A stretch of DNA of 45,100 bases from Acrasis kona (taxonomy: Eukaryota > Heterolobosea > Eutetramitea > Acrasida > Acrasidae), in the NCBI GenBank assembly GCA_026419775.2, contig JAOPGA020001062.1:1-45100 (forward strand), written 5' to 3'. The translations under genes were made by a program, and so were the position numbers. The stretch's first letter is position 1, and each line of letters opens with the position of its first letter. This document shows positions 19,801 to 28,595 of the stretch, one piece after another. Below the pieces are notes generated by a model, which saw nothing but the letters and a program-made list of their open reading frames with translations, was not told the DNA's origin and made no database searches.

Positions 19801-22276
19801 ACATCAAGTCCACTCATGTTGTGAATTAATTCCTTTAGGAGCGTTAAATCTTCCCAGTGGCCATTGTAGATCCTATTGATGAGGTAATGTAGGAATGGAT
19901 CGAGATCGTCTTGGATGGAGTGGGAATACTTTTTGAAGAGCATTCCTGCAAAGGTAGCAAGGTTGACTAACCAATTGGAAACGGATGCGTCTCCGTCCTT
20001 GAGTCGAGGTGTTTTGAGTTGATGGGATGCATCGGCTCTGAACGAATGTAAAAGTTCGAAAGATAACATGTCGTGGAACATGTGCGTCACGTATCGGAAG
20101 GAATCAACAACCAACTGTCATGATTAATCAACATGTGTGAAATGAATACTTACTGGTATGATGTTATCATAGACTTCACAATTCTCGACGACTCTTTCAC
20201 ATACACAAAGTCCGCCCGCATGAGTCAACTTGCTTAAATTCCTTCCTTGTTGTTTTTGTCCATCTTTGGCAAGTCTTTTTAACATTCCTTTCGTTTCGAG
20301 TCCGATTGTATTGTATTGTCCAATTAATTTGTATTGTGTTCCTCCCAAGAATTTTTTTGATTTTTTTTGTACTTGACACCTGACCTTGACTGATCCATAA
20401 ATTGCATATCTTCTTCTATAAGGTAGTAATTTCAAAAGATTCCAAGTCTAAAAATGTTAAAAATGTACATGACTGGTAGTGACGGTTACTTCATATGATA
20501 GACCAACGTTGTTTTCACAAAAGTATAATGAACATAAAAGCGTTCGGATGATGACATCAATGTTGGTTTTGAAATCTGGGTTCTTGGATATGTACGAATC
20601 AAGGTAGTCGGTGAATAAACGAATCACGTATGCGAACAAGTAGGGATCGCGATAGAGTTCAACGTCCAGTCTGATTAGTAGTGGAGATATTTGTTCTTCG
20701 ATGAGTTGTATTTGTTCTTGTGTATAATTGATTCTTGATGTTGATGGTTGTTTGTAATCACTTGGTGATATTCTATAAAGCGTTATGGAAAGATGAATGA
20801 AGAATGCATACTGGCTGTATAATGGTTTGATTAATGCATGAATGGCATGTATGAGGGATGAAGATACGGATGCATTGATTTGTGGTGTAATGTCTGATAA
20901 AAGGTCAAAGACGGTTATGGCCTTCTCTATGCAACCAATTTGTAATAAGCCATTAAGGAGTCCAATTTTTTGATTCTTTGAAAACGTATTAGAAATGATG
21001 GAAATGAATGACAAACATTTTTATGTACGGATGGAATGTCAAAATCATATTTTGGTTTGTTTGATCCTACTTCCTCATCCTTTAAAATTATTTTTAGATG
21101 ATTTTTTTTGAATAGAGACTTACCATATCCATTTTGATCATTCCCATTTCCCTTGCTGCACGTAGCTTATCGTCAATAAAAGTCGAATAAGCAGTCATGA
21201 GTGATTCGTCATCAGAAGATGGACTCAACTGCAGTCATGTTACATTTGAAATCATTGAAACGAAACTTACGTGTACGTAAATGTGATCAAAACTGACTAC
21301 ATCATTCTTGATGAGTGTTGCTGCGAGTTTGAATAGCTTGGAAGGTGTTTCCTCTACATTTTTATAAAACTTGAACTTGAAGCCCATGATTTCACTTAAG
21401 TGATCCCTGCTGAAGATCTTCAACAATTCCAAGTAATTATCGTTTTCTGTTGATTGTGAATAAAGGATGAAATCAATTTGACTACCGTGATTTTGTTCGT
21501 AAGACTCTAGAAGCACATCACTAACACGGTTTGGATCAAGATCGAAAAAACCAATCAATATTTCCATCCTGTTAACCAAACCTCTCACGTCATTTGGACC
21601 AATTGTTTTCTCATTAAGTACATCAATTAATTTAGCATAACCTTCCGTCTCCTCACGATAAAGATTATACTTTTGTTGGGTATATAATTTTTTGGTTTTT
21701 GAACGGACAAATTGTGTTCTAAAGTGCTTGGAGTCATCGATTACTTTCATGGATTGTAAAAGTTCAAATTCCAAGTCTTCAACAAGCATGGTGGGGTTTT
21801 GCAGTACTTTTTTGTCAATTAGGCTTTTTGCTATTTCAACCAGTACATTTTGTTGTGTTGTGCTATTCTGTGTTTCTATTTCTGATAACATGTTATAACA
21901 GTATTAAATTGTTGTACATACCAAGAAACCAAATGACATCACAAAGAGTACTTTGTGCTCCTTCGAAGGGAAATTCGCCAGAGCTTTTTCTTCTATTTAA
22001 TGCGTTGCGGAACACATCAACAACATTATAAACAGTGATGTCACCCTGGATTGCAGCTCTGCATAATTGAAATAATACTTCAGAGAGCGTTCCAGACTTT
22101 GTAGAGTCATTTTCCATTGAAAGAAGTAATTCAGTTCTGTCGAAGTTTAATTTGCCTCAAAACAATTGGACATACACTGCAGAGCTTCCAGTTTCGTTCC
22201 ATTTCTTCAACCATTCCGGTCGAATCGCTGCTGTGAAAGCGATCTGGGGTAATCGACTCTCTTCAGGTTGGGACAT
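16874..22276 (-). CDS. THOC2: THO complex subunit 2 (THO2/THOC2)
   Basis: Nine exons: 22176-22276, 21922-22136, 21271-21881, 21124-21228, 21029-21079, 20490-20975, 20154-20447, 19798-20114, 16874-19757. All phases agree, giving 1687 residues. Family marks include NQKIGLLNGLLQIG, TWNLLKLLPYRRRYAIYG, FRYVTHMFHDMLSFELL and the C-terminal Tho2 domain (about 950-1235) with IYPRIIYSSVDALYCSKFVQ and ETEALRIGRFLHCTLNVL. THO2 is the scaffold of the THO/TREX complex, which packages nascent mRNA for export and limits R-loops. The last 450 residues are low-complexity: Ser, Pro, Asn and Thr runs, then Arg-Ser and His-rich stretches ending KKRKINRQSFS, a probable nuclear signal. Triplet slippage in this tail explains its length. 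The start faces the gene at 22322 across 45 nt. Confidence 0.93.
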
Positions 22277-22321
22277 TGGCTTTTTATTGTAATCTTAGTA
22301 AACCTTACCAACAAAAATTCG

Positions 22322-22746
22322 ATGGGAGGACATCACGAGGAAAGGCCAGGAACCGAACATCCTAAACCAAAGAGATTCGAACCATGGGGTATGCACAGAA
22401 GCACGCAACCTCCACACATACCATTTAATGAGGCTGTTTTGAATTACAGAGATAACCTCCACAAGACCTTTAGATTCACGGGCAGAACAGCTTTACAGGC
22501 TGTTCTGATTGGTCTTGTAATTCCGCTTGTAGTATATACCAACTCAAACTACCATCGCGTACGCACAATTAATCATTAAACTAACTTGTTCAGGATGATA
22601 TGTTTAGAACACGTTTTGGCTATGAGCCCCCAAAGACCATGAATGCGTTTGGATGGGCCGGTGCCTCAGCTACACCAACTTACTTTGATGACATGGATTT
22701 ATACACTGATAAACATGATGAATCACAATTCAAGAACAAACAATAA
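22322..22746 (+). CDS. small single-pass membrane protein, possibly mitochondrial
   Basis: Exons 22322-22558 and 22594-22746 (35-nt intron) give 129 residues. A His/Pro/Glu-rich N-terminus is followed by RDNLHKTFRFTGRTALQAVLIGLVIPLVVYTNSNYHR, one transmembrane helix preceded by positive charge. A soluble tail then reads FRTRFGYEPPKTMNAFGWAGAS. The layout recalls small accessory subunits of respiratory complex I such as NDUFB4, but the identity is too weak to name it. It shares a very short divergent promoter with THO2 and converges on the ArfGAP gene 65 nt downstream. Confidence 0.75.
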
Positions 22747-22811
22747 AGGGCTAAAATAAGAAATATCAAATTTTAATTGGTAATACAAGTACATTTTAAA
22801 ATACATCTTTT

Positions 22812-23812
22812 TCAATATCTGAATTGTTGTGTTCCTGGTTGTCTCTGCATGTATTGAGGGCTGTATGGTGATGTGTTAGAATGTCCTCTTCCTCCGTTCA
22901 TTAACTGTTGGGTGTTTACCATCGGATACCCAGGTGATTGTTTAGGTGCATCAAAAAGTGATAAAATGTTTTCTTTTGGAGGAGATTTTACGGAATTTGT
23001 TTGTTGTGTTCGCTCCGGAAACAGAGCCAATATGTTTTGTTTAGGAGGTGGTTTACTGGTTGTATTTTGAGCAGTGTTTTTTGTAAAGCCTGACTGAACA
23101 AGATCCTCAAGAGCATCATTGGCGCTTGGGGCTTTTACCTGGCTCACAAAACCCAAAATCTAAAAAGTTGTCTTGCGCAACAGGCTGTTGATGAGTGGCG
23201 AATAGATCCTCTTCAATGGGTGAAATTTGACGTACTTTCTCTTTTGGGGGCTTGCTGAATCACTTGTACTGTGTCAGGTTGAGCAGGAGCCCATTCAATC
23301 TGTTTTTGTTGTACTTGCGGTTTTGTTGGTGGTGGTGTCGTTGGTGCACGAGTCTCTATGGTTATAGACGAGGCGGGAACAGGTTGTTTTGTTGCTGTAT
23401 CGCCTTTCCAAAGCATCCTCTCGTATTTTGCTCTACAGAATTGGTCAATCATACTCGCGGGTGCACTTTCAGTTGGTTTTGGTTGCCTTAGTTTTGCTTC
23501 ATACATTTCGTTTGCGACGCGATTTCCTGCTCTCATGTTCTAGTAAGGTATTAACATGGGTTGTGAGTTGAATTAGCTTACATTCACTTGTTCATCTGTC
23601 CACACATCTAACGTAACACTTCTAACTTTTGAAATATGGGTTCCAAGGGACCTGTGTATACCAGCACAACGAATGCACAGGAATACTCCATGATTTATTG
23701 ACGCCCAACTTGGGCCTTTTGCATTGCAGTCGGCACATTCTTTATTGTCAGGTGACTTTAATAGTTCTTGAAGGATTCTCTTGTTCTTTAAATTCTCTTC
23801 CTTGCTTGACAT
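22812..23812 (-). CDS. ArfGAP zinc-finger protein (SMAP/AGFG-like), reading frame disturbed in the tail
   Basis: Exon 1 (23582-23812) encodes the ArfGAP domain. It has the zinc finger [24 protein letters not shown] (C-x2-C-x16-C-x2-C) and then [20 protein letters not shown] with the conserved catalytic Arg. After a 42-nt intron, exon 2 starts [17 protein letters not shown], as in small ArfGAPs. The tail contains LFA/LF-type boxes ([16 protein letters not shown]) that may bind clathrin adaptors. Between about 23115 and 23245 the frame changes. Either a 110-nt intron removes the stretch, or runs of five C and four T there each hold one extra base. The second reading restores an [12 protein letters not shown]...NFLDFGF segment typical of these tails. 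The protein should switch off Arf GTPases at membranes. Confidence 0.85.
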
Positions 23813-24039
23813 GTTTGTTAGTGTTGTAATTTGTTTCAACGAATATACTGCATTCAGTAATTTTCAGTTTTTCTCCTTTCCAGAACGTAATAGTGTCATG
23901 TAGTACGAATTTGTTGTCGTTTGAATTGTGCCGTCATATAACAAGGATGTTCAAATAGACATCAGAAATACAGCAACGATGTAGATTTTAAATCAAAATG
24001 AAATTCAAGTGAATAAAATACATTTTTATTAATTATGAA

Positions 24040-25346
24040 TTATAAATCATTAATGTCCCAAGTCTTTGATGGGTAGCGTTGTTCGAACAAATCAAGTGTT
24101 TTCAAAAAGTTTCCACCTGGTTTCTGGAATTGTTTCGCTCTTGAAAGCTCTATCGTTTCTAAAAGTCCCTGATGGGTGCCTTCTGCTTTCTTCTTCATGG
24201 CATGCAGAAACATTATTTCATGGATCTTCGTAACTAGTATGATATAAATTACGTAAGCATATCTGCATCGGTTTTCGCTAATTTCATAAAAAGTGATTCC
24301 ACAATAAAACTTAATTTTGACACCCTCCAATTCAAACTCTTCAAATGCATTGGTAGTTTTGCTAACGCTGGAATAACATTTTCTGACACTGTCATAAACA
24401 ATGGTGTTCATGACGACTGATGACCGGTGTGAAAGTAGCTTTGATATGCTGGCATAATGATCATGCAATGATACAGAGTACGAATCTTGTTCGTTGTCTA
24501 TGAAACCTAAATCTCCACACCTGACACTTCCTGCGTCCTGAAAGTAAATAAATTGAATTGTAGAAGTTAACTTACCCATTTTCTGCCGATACTACCGTCA
24601 CACATTGCATATATTGCCTCTCTGGCACTGCATGGTAGTATACCGGTGAACTTTGCTAACTTGATGTTAAAGTTGTCTGGTCCTTTGTAACACTTTTTGG
24701 AAATGTACCCATACATGCTCTTTTCTACTTCGTTCTTCTTCGTACTTTTGATTGATTGCCAAGACGATGAGTCTTCGCTAAGGCGCAGTACAAGCTTGAT
24801 GTCCTTATCAGTGATTGTTGTCTGACAGAAGTCTTCGTTTCCAAATGTTATGGCGCTCTTGTAGCTAGTGTCTGTATCTGAGAACTGGGCTATTTGGGTA
24901 ATGTACTCATCGCTTTTTTCCTGAAGAAAGTCGTAAAAGACTTCAGATCGAATGTATCTTGAAAATGCATCACTTCTCAATTCCCTATAAACAATAAAGT
25001 ACACAGAATCAAACACGTTTGATGGTATTTCAATGTTCTGAGATACGGAGTTTTCAATAGTACTTATGATTCTAGTCCTTGAGGAAAAGTCTACATTAAT
25101 TTCACTAGGACTATTATGCCTTATAAATTTGTCAACAATTTCTAATGCTGCACCCTTGTTGCTCTCAGGTCCTAGTTTGATATACTTTTTGGTAGACTTG
25201 AGAAAGTCATAAGAATCATTATTATGGTTCGCCTTCAAGTACTTGTAGAAATCTTTAGAAAGTAGATCATCCTCAAACGTCTTGTCGAACTCAAAAGTAT
25301 AATCTCTTATTCTACTCCTTAGTATATCATTCTTTAGCCATGACAT
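24040..25346 (-). CDS. RGS domain plus START-like lipid-binding domain protein
   Basis: Exons 24576-25346 and 24040-24537 (38-nt intron) give 422 residues. Residues about 15-140 form an RGS domain: FDKTFEDDLLSKDFYKYL at its start, VDKFIRHNSPSEINVD with the usual helix 4, and FDSVYFIVYRELRSDAFSRYIRSEVFYDFL at its end. The second half resembles the START/Bet v1 helix-grip fold (REAIYAMCDGSIGRKWDAGSVRCG..., then a strand-rich region and a long C-terminal helix). RGS domains speed GTP hydrolysis on G-alpha subunits; START domains bind sterols or phospholipids. RGS placement is firm; the START call rests on pattern and order. Confidence 0.8.
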
Positions 25347-25569
25347 CTTTGTTTTCTAGCCATCAACCTGTCTGTTCTCAATACTCCATGTTTAGAACGC
25401 CTCCCCAAAATTAACGATATTTTTACTCCAAACTAAGAATCCCCCGAAACAAACACACCAAACAAATCAATCACAACTAAGAAAAGACGAAAAGGACAAC
25501 GGAACATAAAACCTTCAAAATCACAAATGCACCAAATCGACTTTGGGAACCTCCACAGATTCGATACTT
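25347..25569. other. intergenic, promoter side of the RGS-START gene
   Basis: About 220 nt rich in A and C on the plus strand (AAACAAACACACCAAACAAATC). No open frame. It ends where the first GATC array begins. Confidence 0.4.
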
Positions 25570-25865
25570 GATTTGATTTATGATCGGTTGACTGCGATCA
25601 TAATTGCAATCAACAGTCAATCAACATCGTTATCATAACTGCGATCAAACATCGATCATATTTTGGATCAAAATTGGATCAAACTACCGATAAAAAAGTC
25701 CAGTTTGGTGCAATCGGATTATCGATCATAAAATCGATCAAAATTTGTATCATGTTTTGTATCAAAAACCGATCATATAATGGATCATAAAATGGATCTT
25801 AATACAGATTAAAGATNGTATCTTATAATCTATCAATCGTTCGATCATATTTTGGATCTAAACGT
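25570..25865 (+). repeat. left array of GATC-centred short repeats
   Basis: About 13 GATC tetramers occur in 290 nt, most in the form (C/G)GATCA(T/A)A, spaced roughly 8-25 nt apart. Near-matches with one base changed (AATCA, TATCA) lie between them. One base is N (25817). Chance alone would give about one GATC in this length. The same motif in reverse orientation forms the right array. Confidence 0.75.
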
Positions 25866-25869
25866 TGTA

Positions 25870-26811
25870 GCAGGATGTGGCTTGTTTGGTCACAACGGAG
25901 GATTTATAGTTGACGAGATCTNTTATTGCAATAGGGTATTTAGTTAAATCAACAATTTATTGAGTACACATTAACAGCAACAATGCTGCAATGGAAGTCA
26001 CTTTTCAAATGTGTTTTTATCGGCGTTATAAAAACAGTCCGCCACATTTTAATATTGTTATCCTTTAAATGTACAATTATAATTTAATGTCTTAGACTCT
26101 CTATCATGTTGCTCTTGCCTATGACTCGTGACTGGCTATGTATGTTCTTCTATATTGTGTTAATTATTGTCAAAATGAGAATAATGTCTTACATGACTTT
26201 GTAGGTCTTTTAATCGATACGTGCCATGAAATCAATTTTGTATTAGAGCCAGTCATCACATTGGCAACTTTGTGAACATCTTAGCTATCAAGGATCATTA
26301 AATCTAGTCAGGCGAACCTACTAAAGTTAAACATCTATATGAAAATTATGATATTACTCTTTGAGTTATCTTTGTGACATCTCGCATCAAAAATTGTCAT
26401 CAATGTACTTTTGATCCTTACAACTTCCTTTGATACTGTCTAGTAATGTGTTTAGCAGTATAATAATCGAAAACTTACACCAATTTCTTGGTAATAATGT
26501 GAAAGTAGTTTGTTCTCCTTTTTAGCACCATCGCATCTATACTTGAATTAGTGTTTGTTGAGTGTAACGATCATACTGTTAGTGATATCCTTTTCTTAAT
26601 GCCATTGTCAATTATCTGACCATAAAATATCTATTAAATGGTAAGATATGATGATTGCAGAGGTGCTTACGTATTGATTTTCGGTTATTGTTAATTGCCA
26701 TCGGCAGTTCAATGTTCAATTTTAAAAGCCCCGGGACCAATAGGGTAATAGCTCAATTACAACCTACAAACAATAAAAAGACTTTGAAATGATTTTAGAA
26801 ACAAGATTTAT
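25870..26811. other. AT-rich stretch without genes inside the candidate element
   Basis: About 940 nt with no open frame of useful length on either strand. N at 25922. No tRNA-like box or simple repeat is obvious. It could be untranslated sequence or decayed coding sequence of the element. Confidence 0.4.
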
Positions 26812-28274
26812 TTAAAGGTGAGCACCTCTATAGTACTCTTCACTGTCATCATCCGAAGAGCATTCAGAGTTGTTACCATCTATATCGGAGTCATCTGTTA
26901 CAGGGTCTGTATTTTCTTCGATCCAATCTGTCTTCCTCTTTTTACCCCTATATGACAACTCATCGTTATTAAGGTACAACAAATCGTATTGATACTTGAT
27001 GCTATTAATTGAACTGACTTCAAATGTGTCCAAATTCATAATTAATTTTGCAAATTCAACATTTAAAACAGGAATATCAAAGCGTCTAAACTTCATCATG
27101 AAAGGGGACAACGACGGATATTCTTTTTCCAGTAGTGATTTTTGTGTTTTGGTGAAGCACTTGTCGAAAATACCCTCTAACCATATCGCCGTGACCAAGA
27201 CGGATAATTGCGTTTAATTGACGTAAATACAAATCTCCACCTTTCAAATCTGGTGTAGAAAGAGAACAAGAAGCCTGGGGTGGTAGCGCTATCATTTTTG
27301 TCCCAGTGTTCCGCAGACAAAGCGTAAAAAAACCTAAAATAGAACACCGGTAGTATGAATGGATATGCCTCGCGCACATTCTCCGGCAAATTAGATCTGG
27401 CATGCTCTAATCTCAACAATGTTGTAGGGTCAGTCTCCTTCAATTGTTTGAGTATCACTTCCTGTAACATCTTCAATGCTTTAAATGTGTCGTCTCGTAT
27501 GGTTGAAATTTTTTTCTTGTGCACTAAAGAGTTCAAATTTTTAGAGTATGGCCGAATCTCATTATTGCTTTTCTGAAATCCAACTCCAAAAACCACTTGC
27601 GCTACTTTTCTATCGTGGTCAAAGCATAATTTAAAGCCGCCATGATCTTCAGTGCTTCTTAGTAGCCGAAAAGCCTCGTCTCTATCGTAGTCATTCTTGA
27701 GCACGGTGTAGTCAATAAGCTTGGCCGACGAATCGCCAGAGTTGGTTTCAATGACTTCATCTTCCCCAGATATGAAACTCTTGTTTGGAGGGTTGCAGAA
27801 GAATTTGTTTGCGGCGACGGATCAAGCGGGAAACTCACTGTTGTTTTTTTTGTTTTTGTTGCATGTTCAACTTTGGGCACCGTTAACGAACGGTTCAGCC
27901 GCGCACTGTTTGTTGATAGTTGTCTTAAGTTTCGGTAGCAAGAAAGGCATATCTTTTTGGGGCCGAATCAGTAAACGGTAGAAATGCTGCTCTTAGGTAC
28001 TACTCAAACTTCAAATTGCGACGGCATTCTTTTTTACAGTGTCCGCGATCAAATAGTACGTGCTTTTTACGTATTGATAGAATTTACGACGCTTGTCGTC
28101 GTCCCTGTAGTACTCCCTTACTTCAATAGTATCCATTTTACAACTGAGAATTTGTGTGTTGGAAAAGTGTATGTGCCGGGGTGTGCCGAGAATATTTTTT
28201 TGAGAGAACTCATCAAAAGCTTGTGTAGAGCAAGAATACATGAAAAGTATTGTTGGGCTTGTTTGGTCCTTCAA
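26812..28274 (-). pseudogene. broken coding core of the candidate element, family unknown
   Basis: Coding-like segments on the minus strand cover most of the interval. One is a basic, aromatic-rich region (REYYRDDDKRRKFYQYVK). A central part of about 175 residues has FRLLRSTEDHGGFKLCFDHD and PFILPVFYFRFFYAL. A third part, ending 26812, has a Lys-Arg cluster (YRGKKRKTDW) and an acidic tail (DDSDIDGNNSECSSDDDSEE). The pieces lie in different frames, so the gene is broken about three times or has introns I cannot see. A basic patch plus acidic tail suits a nuclear DNA-binding protein; that is inference. No catalytic triad could be identified. Confidence 0.45.
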
Positions 28275-28309
28275 GATTTCAAATAATTTTAATGATTTTG
28301 CCTACTTAA

Positions 28310-28550
28310 GGGCTACAGATCTGTTACTTGATCCTATAGTTGATAGCACAATTGAACACAAGCATGGTCACAATTATGATCCATTGATGATTGATTACAA
28401 GATAGACAATATGATCCATAGTATGATCCAAATTATGAGCACTCAAATGATTCTATTTATAATCCATTTTTTGATCGCAAATTTGATCGATAACAAGATG
28501 GATCATAGGTTGATCGATTTTATGATTGGTGTCGATCAAAACAGATTTGC
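28310..28550 (-). repeat. right array of GATC-centred short repeats, inverted to the left array
   Basis: About ten GATC tetramers in 240 nt, mostly TATGATCC or TTTGATCG on the plus strand. These are the reverse complements of GGATCATA and CGATCAAA, which dominate the left array. The array ends about 45 nt before the stop codon of the CHASE-RGS gene. Confidence 0.75.
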
Positions 28551-28595
28551 AAAGGAAGTAATACAAAAAGACTTTCAAACACAAAATTGATTTTT

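Larger units (their letters stand above)
25570..28550. mobile_element. candidate unrecognised mobile element bounded by inverted GATC-repeat arrays
   Basis: Two arrays of the same short motif lie in opposite orientation about 2.5 kb apart. They enclose a minus-strand coding core (about 26812-28274) and 0.9 kb of AT-rich sequence without frames. Opposed arrays at both ends resemble the subterminal binding sites of DNA transposons. The element is placed between two RGS genes. I could not define exact termini or a target-site duplication by eye, and the core matches no family I know. It appears broken, with roughly three to four interruptions in its coding part. Confidence 0.4.

Noticed and set aside
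22322-22746. Naming the small membrane protein as complex I subunit NDUFB4
   Set aside because: Only the overall layout agrees; no diagnostic residues could be matched without an alignment.
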